NCBI GenBank assembly: GCA_964399955.1
Contig: CAYNST010000044.1
Location: 1-25,185, forward strand
Direction: 5' to 3'
Source of the DNA: CAYNST01 sp964399955
Lineage (GTDB): Bacteria > Pseudomonadota > Gammaproteobacteria > Pseudomonadales > Cellvibrionaceae
DNA length: 25,185 nucleotides
The position numbers were made by a program, and so were the translations under genes. Positions 16,508 through 24,499 of this stretch are shown here, piece after piece. Below the pieces are notes generated by a model, which made no database searches, was not told where the DNA came from, and was given only the letters and a program-made list of their open reading frames with translations. How positions within the stretch are numbered: position 1 is the first letter of the stretch; every line of letters starts with the position of its first letter.

Positions 16508-17416
16508 ATGCAAACAACAGACAAGCCGATTGACGCCGTGCAGATTGCCCAGGTTCTTACCGAGGCGCTGCCTTACATTCAACGTTTCACCGGCAAAACC
16601 ATAGTGGTCAAATTCGGCGGCAACGCCATGGTGGACGAACAGCTTCAGAAGAGCTTTGCCCGCGACATTGTGCTGATGAAGCTGGTGGGCATGAACCCCA
16701 TCGTGGTGCACGGGGGCGGGCCGCAGATTGGCAACCTGTTGGAAAAGCTCAACCTGCCCAGTCGCTTCGTTGACGGCATGCGCGTGACCGACAGTCAAAC
16801 CATGGACGTAGTAGAGATGGTGCTTGGTGGCGCAGTCAACAAGCAGATAGTGAACCTGATCAACAGCAGTGGCGGTCAGGCGATTGGCATAACCGGCAAA
16901 GACGGCCATTTCATTCGGGCGCAAAAGATGGAAGTCAGCCGCTATTCACCGGAATTGGGTGCTACGGAAATCATCGACATAGGCCATGTCGGTGAGGTGC
17001 GTTCTATCAATCGCAAAGTGATTGATCTGCTGGTGCAAAGTGATTTCATTCCTGTTATTGCACCTATCGGCGTGGGGGCAGACGGCACGGCCTATAATAT
17101 CAATGCCGATCTGGTGGCCGGCAAGGTTGCCGAAAGTCTGCAGGCGGAAAAACTGATGCTGCTGACCAATGTGGCCGGCCTGCAGGACAAGAGCGGAGAA
17201 GTCTTGACCGGCCTGAGCACCGCCAAGGTAGACGACCTGATTGCCGATGGGACTATCTACGGTGGCATGTTGCCCAAAATTCGCTGTGCTCTGGACGCGG
17301 TCAAAGGCGGCGTGGCCAGCGCCCACATCATTGACGGTCGCGTGCCGCACGCAGTCTTGTTGGAGGTGTTCACGGATGCAGGTGTGGGCACCCTGATCTC
17401 CAATCAGGAGGTCTGA
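16508..17416 (+). CDS. argB: Acetylglutamate kinase
   Basis: Second step of arginine biosynthesis, phosphorylating N-acetylglutamate; 302 residues, close to the P. aeruginosa enzyme (301). Amino-acid-kinase motifs are present: VVKFGGNAM, VVHGGGPQIG, the long NINADLVAGKVAESLQAEKL segment and GGMLPKIRCALDAV. The N-terminal helix (AQVLTEALPYIQRF) is of the kind found in hexameric, arginine-inhibited ArgB, so feedback inhibition is likely (inference). ATG at 16508 is preferred over a TTG three codons earlier. AACAGG lies about 9 bases upstream. Confidence 0.97.
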   Translation: MQTTDKPIDAVQIAQVLTEALPYIQRFTGKTIVVKFGGNAMVDEQLQKSFARDIVLMKLVGMNPIVVHGGGPQIGNLLEKLNLPSRFVDGMRVTDSQTMDVVEMVLGGAVNKQIVNLINSSGGQAIGITGKDGHFIRAQKMEVSRYSPELGATEIIDIGHVGEVRSINRKVIDLLVQSDFIPVIAPIGVGADGTAYNINADLVAGKVAESLQAEKLMLLTNVAGLQDKSGEVLTGLSTAKVDDLIADGTIYGGMLPKIRCALDAVKGGVASAHIIDGRVPHAVLLEVFTDAGVGTLISNQEV

Positions 17417-17607
17417 ATTAACTGGATTTCCCGCAGTATTCGCAAGCCTCACCCCTATACTGTCTGCATAGAATAATTGCTGTCACTTACTTTCGGCAGG
17501 GCTGTGGCCGGAGGATTCGTTCGGCACATCATCTTCAGCATTCCAAACCGCATGCCCGCAGGACCTGGGTGATGGTTGGGGCGACATTGTTCCTAGAGCG
17601 CTAGACC

Positions 17608-18210
17608 ATGAATCAAACTCCAATAAAAAAATCGCGCAGGCAAGAGATACTGGAGGCCTTTGCGCATATGCTGGAAGCCAGCCCCGGCGCCCGCATCACC
17701 ACTGCGGCGCTTGCCAAGCAGGTAGGTGTGTCAGAGGCGGCGCTCTACCGGCATTTTCCCAGCAAAACCAAAATGTTTGAGGGGCTGATCGACTTCATTG
17801 AGGAGGCAGTGTTTGCGCGCGTCAACCTGATTGCGGCCGAACGCCAGGCTGCGGCGCTGCCGCGCTGCGAGAAAATCCTGCATCTGTTGTTGGTGTTTGC
17901 CGAACGCAACCCGGGCATTACCCGTATTTTGACCGGTGATGCTTTGGCAGGGGAGACCGAGCGTCTGCACCTGCGGGTAGCCCAGTTTTTTGATCGCATC
18001 GAAACACAATTGAAACAGATCCTGCGGGAGGCGGAGCTGCGTGAGGGGCTGCACTTTGGCGCGTCGGTGGCGGTAACTGCAAACCTGTGGCTGGCGGTTG
18101 TCGAAGGGCGGATCGCGCAGTTTGTGCGCAGTCAGTTTCGAGCAAGGCCCACTACCGCCTGGGACGAGCAGTGGCAGTGCCTGAGTAGAGCCTGCCTTGC
18201 ACCGCAATAG
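17608..18210 (+). CDS. slmA: SlmA nucleoid occlusion factor, TetR family
   Basis: DNA-binding inhibitor of FtsZ ring assembly over the nucleoid; 200 residues (E. coli 198). The N-terminal TetR helix-turn-helix (residues ~27-50) carries the family signature GVSEAALYRHFPSKTKMF, and ERNPGITRILTGDAL is the typical central segment. The ATG start has only a weak Shine-Dalgarno sequence. The 191-base gap after argB contains no clear promoter or terminator that I can support. As in E. coli, it lies near coaBC and pyrE. It converges on the DUF4124 gene with 20 bases between stops. Confidence 0.93.
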   Translation: MNQTPIKKSRRQEILEAFAHMLEASPGARITTAALAKQVGVSEAALYRHFPSKTKMFEGLIDFIEEAVFARVNLIAAERQAAALPRCEKILHLLLVFAERNPGITRILTGDALAGETERLHLRVAQFFDRIETQLKQILREAELREGLHFGASVAVTANLWLAVVEGRIAQFVRSQFRARPTTAWDEQWQCLSRACLAPQ

Positions 18211-18230
18211 GCGGCGCAAGGCAGATGGCA

Positions 18231-18884
18231 TCAGCCGCGGCGATCAGGCGCGGCGTTGCGCTTGTTTTCCAGTAGCTTGCGGCCAGACTCATAAAGCTTG
18301 ACGTCTTCTGCAAACTTTTCCTGAATCTCATCGTGTTCGTGAATTCGGCTCTTCAGCACATCCTCGGTGGAAGCAATCTCCAGGCGAAGCTCATCAATAT
18401 TCTTGAAAATGTGTGCGGGAACTTCACGCCCTTCGCGCTCAAACTGCGCCGCCTTGCTCATCAGGGTGTCGATTTGACCGTTCAGGTTGCCGATGTTGCC
18501 GCGCAGAATGGCAATGTTGGCGGTGAGGTGAGCCAAGCGGCGGTCGCGGGCCTGCAGTATGTCAGCCTCTGAGCTGTAACGCCGTGCCAGGACTTCATAT
18601 TGCGACATCAGTGCGCGTTCCTGCTCGATGCGAGCCAGGTCTTCCGGCGCGGGCGCGGGATCCACTACCCGAACTACCTGACCATTGTGCCCCAGGACTT
18701 CGTAGCCCTTGGCAACAAACTCTGGTGGGATGGAGCTGGCAATGACCTTCACGCCGTCATTGTTGACGTAGCGATAGTACTGGCCCTGTGCCCAGGCGGG
18801 AACTGCGCTGAACAGCCACGCAGCCGCCAGCAGCACGGCGGCGCGGGGTTTGATCAAACGTTTTTTACTCGACACCATATTCAT
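18231..18884 (-). CDS. DUF4124-containing secreted coiled-coil protein
   Basis: About 217 residues. Signal peptide ending in PAWA, then a short DUF4124-type segment (YYRYVNNDGVKVIASSIPP, residues ~35-55), a linker, and a long charged, probably coiled-coil helix over residues ~75-210. Function unknown; DUF4124 proteins are periplasmic or envelope proteins of proteobacteria. The ATG at 18884 overlaps the 3' end of pyrE by 20 bases, which suggests translational coupling. The ATG at 18878 and a TTG at 18899 are alternatives. Co-transcription with pyrE is likely. Confidence 0.8.
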   Translation of the reverse strand: MNMVSSKKRLIKPRAAVLLAAAWLFSAVPAWAQGQYYRYVNNDGVKVIASSIPPEFVAKGYEVLGHNGQVVRVVDPAPAPEDLARIEQERALMSQYEVLARRYSSEADILQARDRRLAHLTANIAILRGNIGNLNGQIDTLMSKAAQFEREGREVPAHIFKNIDELRLEIASTEDVLKSRIHEHDEIQEKFAEDVKLYESGRKLLENKRNAAPDRRG

Positions 18885-19509
18885 CGCGATACCGTCCAAC
18901 CTCTTTGAGGGTGTCTCGCCAGCGCTCGTCGGTCGCCAGGTAACTGATTATATTGTCCAGCTTGACGATGCTTAGCACCGGCACGCCGGTAGTTTGCTCC
19001 AGTTCAGCAATCGCCGAGAGTTCGCCGCGCCCTTTTTCCTGCCGGTTCAGCCCAATAATTATAGCAGCCGGCTGTGCGCCTGCTCGCGCTATCATGGACA
19101 ACACTTCACGTACGGCTGTTCCCGCGGTAATGACATCGTCAACGATGACAACCCTGCCCTGCAACGGCGCACCCACCAGTGTGCCGCCCTCGCCGTGGTC
19201 TTTGGCCTCCTTGCGGTTGAAACAATACGGCACATCCCGCCCGTGGTGGTCTGCCAGGGCAACGGCCGTGGTCGCCGCCAAAGGTATGCCCTTGTAAGCC
19301 GGGCCAAAGATCAAATCAAACTCCAGCCCAGCATCTGTCAGGCAGGCTGCGTAGAATCGCCCCAGCTCTGCCAGAGCGCGTCCGGTCTGGAATCGGCCCG
19401 CGTTGAAGAAGTAGGGGCTCTGGCGGCCCGACTTTAGAGCGAACTGGCCGAAGCTTAGTGCCTCGCAAGTTAATGCGAGCTGAATAAACTGCTGCTGATA
19501 GGCTTTCAT
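18865..19509 (-). CDS. pyrE: Orotate phosphoribosyltransferase
   Basis: Pyrimidine biosynthesis: orotate plus PRPP gives OMP. 214 residues (E. coli 213). Starts MKAYQQQFIQLAL, with LKSGRQSPYFFNAG, FGPAYKGIPLA, the CFNRKEAKDHGEGG loop with catalytic Lys/Asp and the PRPP motif VVIVDDVITAGTA. ATG at 19509 is chosen over an in-frame start at 19557 because it matches the family N-terminus. It is divergent from crc, the arrangement also found in Pseudomonas. Confidence 0.97.
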   Translation of the reverse strand: MKAYQQQFIQLALTCEALSFGQFALKSGRQSPYFFNAGRFQTGRALAELGRFYAACLTDAGLEFDLIFGPAYKGIPLAATTAVALADHHGRDVPYCFNRKEAKDHGEGGTLVGAPLQGRVVIVDDVITAGTAVREVLSMIARAGAQPAAIIIGLNRQEKGRGELSAIAELEQTTGVPVLSIVKLDNIISYLATDERWRDTLKEVGRYRDEYGVE

Positions 19510-19645
19510 CTGGACGTCCGCTTGCTGATAAGGGGTGTTTGGGCGCGGGTTGTGCATGCTGCGGCACTGTCTGCGGGTTTCTTCGGCTCAATGCGCCTCT
19601 GACGGCGGCGATCGTCGCCTGCATGCGATAAAAATCAAAGGCTTA

Positions 19646-19675
19646 TTAACAAAATCGCGCAACAACCGTTATGAT
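19646..19675 (+). promoter_or_regulatory. crc sigma-70-like promoter
   Basis: TTAACA (19646-19651), an 18-base spacer and TATGAT (19670-19675), each five of six to consensus. It gives a leader of about 20 bases before the crc ATG. Confidence 0.5.
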
Positions 19676-19701
19676 ACACAGTCCGGTTTTAAGGGGCCAT
19701 C

Positions 19702-20475
19702 ATGCGAATTATCACTCTCAGTGTCGACGGAATACACCAAGCGGCTCAACGTGGGCTGTACGACTGGCTTGCGGGGCAAGACGCCGACGTAATCTGCCTG
19801 CAGGATCTGCGCGCCCTGGAATATGAGCTGGATCACGAAATCTTCCATCCGAAAGGTTATTTCGCTTATTTTTTCGACTCCGGCATCAAGCACTACAACG
19901 GCGTGGCAATCTACACCCGCTATCAGCCAAAGGCTCTGATCTACGGGCTGGGATTTGCCAGCGGTGTGGATATGGAGGGCCGTTACCTGCAAATTGACTA
20001 CGAGCAGTACAGTATTGGTTCACTGCTGGCGCCTGCGGCAATTTCAGAGACTGAGTCGCTGGAGGTTAAGATCAAGTTTTTTGACGATCTGCAGGCATTG
20101 ATGCACAAGGTAACCCGCAAGCGGCGCAGCTTCATATTCTGTGGCAACTGGGCCATGGCGCACACCCGCAAGGATGTGCAGAATTGGCAGGACAATATAG
20201 GCACGCCGGGCTTTTTGCCCCACGAGCAGCAGTGGATGAACCAGCTGTTTCGCCAGATTGGTTATATTGACGCCTTCCGCCAGTTCAACTCCGACCCGGA
20301 TGAATTCTCCTGGTGGCCCTCCGGCGAGGTCTCTGTCGGTGACGGCTGGCGTACAGACTACCAAATTGTGTCGGAGTCCATACGTCGCAAAGTGGAGTAC
20401 GCCGCAATCTATAAAACGCAGACCTTTTCCAGCCACTTGCCCATCATTGTCGATTACGACATCGAAGAACTCTGA
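19702..20475 (+). CDS. crc: Crc-type catabolite repression control protein (degenerate ExoIII fold)
   Basis: 257 residues, exonuclease III/endonuclease-exonuclease-phosphatase fold. In Pseudomonas, Crc stabilises Hfq on A-rich target mRNAs and blocks their translation until CrcZ-type small RNAs sequester Hfq. Comparison with ExoIII shows the catalytic positions are lost: Asn7 is Ser7 (SVDG), the metal-binding Glu34 is Asp35 (CLQDLR), the GDxN motif reads CGNWAMA, and the terminal SDH reads SSH. The landmarks ADVICLQD, FSWWP and LPIIVDYD resemble Crc. ATG with AAGGGG 7 bases upstream. Position next to pyrE supports the Crc assignment over a nuclease. Confidence 0.9.
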   Translation: MRIITLSVDGIHQAAQRGLYDWLAGQDADVICLQDLRALEYELDHEIFHPKGYFAYFFDSGIKHYNGVAIYTRYQPKALIYGLGFASGVDMEGRYLQIDYEQYSIGSLLAPAAISETESLEVKIKFFDDLQALMHKVTRKRRSFIFCGNWAMAHTRKDVQNWQDNIGTPGFLPHEQQWMNQLFRQIGYIDAFRQFNSDPDEFSWWPSGEVSVGDGWRTDYQIVSESIRRKVEYAAIYKTQTFSSHLPIIVDYDIEEL

Positions 20476-20497
20476 GGACTGCGGCCGGTGTGCCCAG

Positions 20498-20890
20498 TCA
20501 GCTGCCCACCGAGCGCGTGCGCCCGCTGTTGTCGATAGCCACGTAGACAAACTCCCCCTCGGTTACCTTCTGCTGGCCGGGGCGGTCATAATGTTTTACC
20601 CAGACTTCCACCAGCGTTTTTATGGATGATCGGCCAATCTCCAGCACCTCACAGTAACAACTGACTGTGGCGCCCACCGGTACTGGCCGCAAAAATGCCA
20701 TGCTGCCTACTGCGACCGTGGTCACCCGACCTTTGGCGACATCGCGCGCGATGATGGCACCTGCCAGGTCCATCTGCGACATCAGCCAGCCGCCAAACAC
20801 ATCGCCGTTGGAGTTGGTATCTTTAGGCATGGCCAGGGTTTGCAGCGACAACTCACCGGAGGGCCTGGGATCTTCGTCTATCTTAACCAT
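20498..20890 (-). CDS. yciA: YciA-type acyl-CoA thioesterase (hotdog fold)
   Basis: 130 residues, closely resembling YciA, which hydrolyses a broad range of acyl-CoAs. TLAMPKDTNSNGDVFGGWLM carries the conserved Asn/Asp active-site region, followed by SQMDLAGAI and the FLRPVPVG turn. The ATG has AAGAAGG about 6 bases upstream. It converges on crc with a 22-base gap. The palindromic repeat copy 2 begins 26 bases upstream of its start, so its promoter lies in or beyond the repeat, or it is read through from dctM. Confidence 0.9.
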   Translation of the reverse strand: MVKIDEDPRPSGELSLQTLAMPKDTNSNGDVFGGWLMSQMDLAGAIIARDVAKGRVTTVAVGSMAFLRPVPVGATVSCYCEVLEIGRSSIKTLVEVWVKHYDRPGQQKVTEGEFVYVAIDNSGRTRSVGS

Positions 20891-20915
20891 CGTCTACCTT
20901 CTTATTGTGTCACTA

Positions 20916-21012
20916 TTCAGCTCACGCCCCAATTTGCCTTGAACTGCGTAAAAAAATGGCCCGTTACAAGTGTAAAAACAAATGACTCGCCAGGCTCTGC
21001 AGCAAACTGAAC
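20916..21012 (+). repeat. Interspersed palindromic repeat, copy 2 (dctM-yciA intergenic)
   Basis: About 97 bases centred on TTACAAGTGTAA (20964-20975). The left side shares CAGCTCACGCCC and an A-run followed by ATGG with copy 1 read on the minus strand. The right side shares GGCTCTGCA and a terminal CTGAAC with copy 3. Confidence 0.7.
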
Positions 21013-21056
21013 GGGTACGGAATGGGGAGGTGGGTTCCTTTACGGTTGGCGTTGCT

Positions 21057-22418
21057 CTAAAGCTTCCCTGGCAACCAGGTTGCCAAACCCGGCCAAAACG
21101 CTGTGCCTGCCAATAAGGCTAATTGGATCACAATAAAAGGCAAGACGCCACGGTAAATAGCCCCGGTAGCCAGTGCATCCGGCGCCACCCCGCGCAGGTA
21201 AAAAAGCGCAAAGCCAAACGGTGGTGTAAGAAATGATGTTTGCAGGTTCAAGGCAATCATCACCCCCAGCCAGACCGGGTCAACCCCCATGGTTAAAAGC
21301 ACCGGCGCCACCAGTGGCACCACCACAAAGGTGATTTCGATAAAATCCAGGATAAACCCCAGCAGAAACATGACCAGCATCACCACCATTACCGCCGTCA
21401 TTGTGCCGCCGGGCAGGGTCGCGAAGAACTGCTGAATCATTTCTTCGCCGCCAAGGCCCCGAAAGACCAGGGAAAAAATAGAGGCGCCAATCAAAATGGT
21501 GAACACCATGGCGGTGATGCGTGCGGTATCGCCGGTGACCGCCTTCAAGGTGGCTCTACTCAGCTGTTTTTTGCCGGCGGCCAGTACGGTAGCGGCCAGG
21601 GCTCCCACTGCGGCGGCCTCTGAGGGTGTCGCGACGCCTGCGATTATAGAACCCAGCACCAACAGCATAAGTATCAGGGGGGGCAGTATGGCCGCACAAA
21701 GTGCTGCTGGCCGGGGCTTAGTGCGATTTTGCACACGCGGCGCCCGCTCCGGCCAAAGCAGCCCGACCGCCAGCAAATACGTCAGATACAAAACCACCAA
21801 CAGAATCCCCGGCACCAAGGCGCCCACAAACAGGTCGCCCACCGATACCGGCGCAGCATTGAAGATTCCACGAGAGAGCTGTGCCTGCTGATAGGCGCTG
21901 GAGAGAATATCCCCCAGCAGCACCAGTGCGATCGACGGCGGAATGATCTGGCCAAGCGTGCCTGTGGCGCAGATGACACCGCAAGCCAGTTCGGGTTGAT
22001 AGCGCTGTTTGAGCATGGTGGGCAGTGCCATTAGGCCCATGGTCACCACGGTGGCGCCGACAATGCCGGTGCTGGCGGCCAGCAAAGAACCTACCAGTAC
22101 CACCGAGATTCCCAGGCCTGCCGGCAGCCGCCCACAAAGCGCTGCCATGTTCTCCAGCAGTTCCTCTGCCAGACGCGAGCGCTCCAGCATCACCCCCATG
22201 AACACAAACAAGGGTACGGCGATCAAAGTGGTGTTGGTGAGTGTGCCGTAGATGCGGTCGGGAAAGGCGAGTAGCAGGTGGGCGTCCAGGCTGCCGGTCA
22301 CAATACCGATGCCGGCAAACCATAAGGCGACACCGGCCAGGGTAAACGCCACCGGGTAGCCCAGCATCAATGCCGCGCACACGGTCAGAAACATGAATAA
22401 CGGCAGCAGTTCAGCCAT
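21057..22418 (-). CDS. dctM: TRAP transporter large permease (DctM family)
   Basis: Polytopic inner-membrane protein of about 453 residues with roughly a dozen hydrophobic segments. It is the sodium-driven transport subunit of a tripartite ATP-independent periplasmic transporter. Family landmarks include GYPVAFTLAG, the ASTGIVGATVVTMG and ATGTLGQIIPPSIALVLLGD re-entrant-loop segments, VATPSEAAAVGALA and LQTSFLTPPFGFALFYLRG. The latter resembles the mannitol/chloroaromatic or dicarboxylate type; the substrate cannot be deduced. ATG at 22418 is chosen (GTG at 22427 is an alternative). It overlaps the dctQ stop by 8 bases, so the pair is translationally coupled. No DctP binding protein is in the window. 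Confidence 0.93.
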   Translation of the reverse strand: MAELLPLFMFLTVCAALMLGYPVAFTLAGVALWFAGIGIVTGSLDAHLLLAFPDRIYGTLTNTTLIAVPLFVFMGVMLERSRLAEELLENMAALCGRLPAGLGISVVLVGSLLAASTGIVGATVVTMGLMALPTMLKQRYQPELACGVICATGTLGQIIPPSIALVLLGDILSSAYQQAQLSRGIFNAAPVSVGDLFVGALVPGILLVVLYLTYLLAVGLLWPERAPRVQNRTKPRPAALCAAILPPLILMLLVLGSIIAGVATPSEAAAVGALAATVLAAGKKQLSRATLKAVTGDTARITAMVFTILIGASIFSLVFRGLGGEEMIQQFFATLPGGTMTAVMVVMLVMFLLGFILDFIEITFVVVPLVAPVLLTMGVDPVWLGVMIALNLQTSFLTPPFGFALFYLRGVAPDALATGAIYRGVLPFIVIQLALLAGTAFWPGLATWLPGKL

Positions 22419-22971
22419 GGGCGTCACCGGTGAAGCTCAACTCGCACAGCGCCAGTATCAGCTCCGCCAACGCCTGCACAATGAGCAGGACACCGACGAC
22501 CAATACCAGGCTTTTCAACAGGAACACGGCGGGCAGACCGCCTGCGTCACCAGAACCTTCGCGGATGCTCCAGGCGGACAGTACATAGGAGTAGCTTGAT
22601 GCGACGATGAAAACGGCCACTGGCAGGAGAAACACAACGGTGCCCAAGGCGTTGATCCATGCCTTGCCTGCAGGGGAAAGATTGCGATAAAAAATGTCCA
22701 CCCGAACATGGCCGTCAACCTGCAAGGTATAGGCAGATGCCAGGCAGATCACCAGCGCATGCATATAAGTTACGCTCTCCTGCGCGGCGATGGAGCCGTA
22801 GCCGGCCATTCTGGCCAGTACGATCAGGCTGGTCACCAGCACCATCAGCGGGGTGAGCCAGGCAATGCCTCGACCACAGGCAGCGGTAATGCTGTTTAAA
22901 AACCGTGCAAGTGCGCGGGCAAGGCGGTAGGTCAGCGGCATAAGCGACAACACTGTTGGACAAACCGCCAT
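22411..22971 (-). CDS. dctQ: TRAP transporter small permease (DctQ family)
   Basis: 186 residues with four hydrophobic segments, the small membrane subunit that pairs with DctM. Landmarks: the QESVTYMHALVICLASAYTLQVDGHVRVDIFY stretch (residues ~63-95), in which the VDGHVRVD turn is typical, and a C-terminal helix (LLIVQALAELILAL). The start is uncertain: ATG at 22971 and ATG at 22941 both lack a good Shine-Dalgarno sequence. It is the first gene of dctQM and divergent from phoU. Confidence 0.88.
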   Translation of the reverse strand: MAVCPTVLSLMPLTYRLARALARFLNSITAACGRGIAWLTPLMVLVTSLIVLARMAGYGSIAAQESVTYMHALVICLASAYTLQVDGHVRVDIFYRNLSPAGKAWINALGTVVFLLPVAVFIVASSYSYVLSAWSIREGSGDAGGLPAVFLLKSLVLVVGVLLIVQALAELILALCELSFTGDAHG

Positions 22972-23013
22972 TGTAAGGAATTTAATCTGACAGGTGACCG
23001 CTCTCTTACGCCT

Positions 23014-23036
23014 GAGCTGCTGTAATTATGCAGCTC
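23014..23036. promoter_or_regulatory. Inverted repeat upstream of dctQ
   Basis: GAGCTGC (23014-23020) and GCAGCTC (23030-23036) flank the AT-rich TGTAATTAT. It sits about 45-65 bases upstream of the dctQ start and could be an operator or a leader hairpin. No regulator is assigned. Confidence 0.3.
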
Positions 23037-23089
23037 TCAACCAGAATGGCTCACAGCTGAGTTGAATGCGGTTCCTATCCCGTCCAGAA

Positions 23090-23198
23090 CAGGCTGAAAC
23101 GCCTGCAGGGCGGCTGCACGGAAGTGCGCAATGGTTACACGTGTAAACTCCCACTGGTTGGTTGCTTGGCTCTGCACCAACCCTGGCACAACCTGAAC
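23090..23198 (+). repeat. Interspersed palindromic repeat, copy 3 (dctQ-phoU intergenic)
   Basis: About 109 bases centred on the perfect palindrome TTACACGTGTAA (23135-23146). The right arm aligns with copy 1 (minus strand) over TTGC-TTG-CTCTG-CCAA and ends in the shared CAACCTGAAC. The left arm is more diverged but keeps CTGC followed by CAATGG before the core. Confidence 0.68.
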
Positions 23199-23380
23199 CC
23201 TTGCGCAATGCACTGTATAGTGACGACTCTCCGTCCTGGCATACACTTATCCAGGCGTATAGGTCTGCGCAATGGCTGCGCGACAATAATATGAAATACG
23301 ACCAGGCTTTGCCCGAGCGGCGCCGGACCGCGTATACCACGCCACCCAATGTATTTGTTACTGCCCCACAAAAGGCGAAT

Positions 23381-24115
23381 ATGATGGACAACCTTTATCT
23401 TGACCAGCACATATCTCACCAATTCAACGAGGATCTCGAGCGGATTCGCACTGCCTTTTTGAGCATGGGAGGGCTGGTTGAGGAGCAGCTTATAGATGCG
23501 GTACAGGCAATAGAAACCGCCGACGGGCGCCTGGCGGAAAAAGTCCTGCAAACGGAAAATGAAGTAGACCGGCGGGAAATTGACCTGGATCGGGAGTGCT
23601 CTGTCATTCTTGCCCGCCGTCATCCGGCGGCGTCCGATCTGCGGCTGGTGCTGGTGATTATCCGCGCCACTCGCGACCTTGAACGGATGGGTGATGAGGC
23701 CAACAAAATCGCCAATATGGCTATCTCCCTCAACAACGACGGCGCCGCACCGCGAGGCTACTCCGAATTGCGTCACATAGGCAGCGGTGTGCTGAAGCTG
23801 GTCAACCTCACCCTGGATGCCTTTGCCCGTTTTGACACCGCCGCCGCAATCCGGGTGATGCGCGAAGAAAAGGTGATTGATAAGGAGTATGACTCCGCCC
23901 TGCGCGAGTTGATCACCTACATGATGGAGGACCCGCGCTCCATAACCCGGGTAATGGCCGTGCTTTGGGCCCTGCGGGCGCTGGAGCGCATAGGCGACCA
24001 CGCACGCAATATCGCCGAGCATGTCATTTACCTGGTGCACGGCACGGATGTGCGCCACCTGCCGTTGGACGAGCTGGAGAGGCGAATGGCGGAACAACCG
24101 GCCCGGCGGACCTAA
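23381..24115 (+). CDS. phoU: PhoU phosphate-signalling regulator
   Basis: Cytoplasmic helical-bundle protein linking the PstSCAB transporter to the PhoR/PhoB system and limiting phosphate uptake; 244 residues (E. coli 241). Two PhoU repeats are visible with metal-binding signatures: ERMGDEANKIA in the first half and ERIGDHARNIAEH in the second. The N-terminus MMDNLYLDQHISHQFNEDLE matches E. coli PhoU if initiation is at 23381 or 23384; AAAGG lies 5-8 bases upstream. pst genes are not adjacent in the window, which is common in pseudomonads and their relatives. Confidence 0.95.
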   Translation: MMDNLYLDQHISHQFNEDLERIRTAFLSMGGLVEEQLIDAVQAIETADGRLAEKVLQTENEVDRREIDLDRECSVILARRHPAASDLRLVLVIIRATRDLERMGDEANKIANMAISLNNDGAAPRGYSELRHIGSGVLKLVNLTLDAFARFDTAAAIRVMREEKVIDKEYDSALRELITYMMEDPRSITRVMAVLWALRALERIGDHARNIAEHVIYLVHGTDVRHLPLDELERRMAEQPARRT

Positions 24116-24198
24116 ACCGGGTGGCCACCATTGGCGCCGGGGCAAAAGAACAGCTAATCTGCTAAAACAATGCCCTTTAGCGTTTAAAGGCGCCCGAT

Positions 24199-24405
24199 AT
24201 GAAGATGATCACTTTCACACTTCTCTGCCTGTGTCTGGCTGCTTGCAGCGGCTCCAAAATGGGGCAGCTCAAAAACGCCGAGCTTTCAGCCAGGCGCGAC
24301 GAATGCCTGCGCAAAAACCCCACCGCGCCGGGCGCGGTGACGGCGTGTGAAAACGTGCGTAAGGAATGCGAAAGGCGGAGGAAGCAGGGTAATTATGCCT
24401 GTTAA
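24199..24405 (+). CDS. Small cysteine-rich lipoprotein of unknown function
   Basis: 68 residues: a short signal peptide with the lipobox LAAC (lipidated Cys16), then about 50 charged residues with four further cysteines (ECL, ACE, ECE, YAC), which could form two disulfides in the periplasm. I do not recognise a family. ATG at 24199 with AAAGG about 8 bases upstream. It follows phoU by 83 bases on the same strand and may be co-transcribed. No clear terminator is visible before the convergent gene. Confidence 0.7.
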   Translation: MKMITFTLLCLCLAACSGSKMGQLKNAELSARRDECLRKNPTAPGAVTACENVRKECERRRKQGNYAC

Positions 24406-24499
24406 TAACCCGTAAATAAGTGCCGCTGCAGATCGCTATCCTGCCGCAAGCTTCGCTCAACCTATAGTGCCCAAGGCATCCATGTCACTTCCGTCCATC

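Larger units (their letters stand above)
22972..23380. other. dctQ-phoU divergent intergenic region
   Basis: 409 bases without a supported gene. It contains a 7-bp inverted repeat (23014-23036), the palindromic repeat copy 3 (23090-23198) and the phoU leader. The phoU frame is open back to 23162, but that part begins inside the repeat and has no PhoU similarity. I see no convincing Pho box. Confidence 0.6.

Noticed and set aside
14715..16517. A 600-codon open frame on the minus strand opposite algC
   Set aside because: It mirrors the GC-rich codon pattern of algC, has no recognisable domain, and algC motifs on the plus strand are complete.
23162..23380. A 73-codon N-terminal extension of phoU
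   Set aside because: It starts inside the palindromic repeat and lacks PhoU similarity; family length and ribosome-binding site fit 23381 or 23384.
23199..23380. A Pho box upstream of phoU
   Set aside because: I looked for paired TGTCA-type direct repeats and found none convincing.
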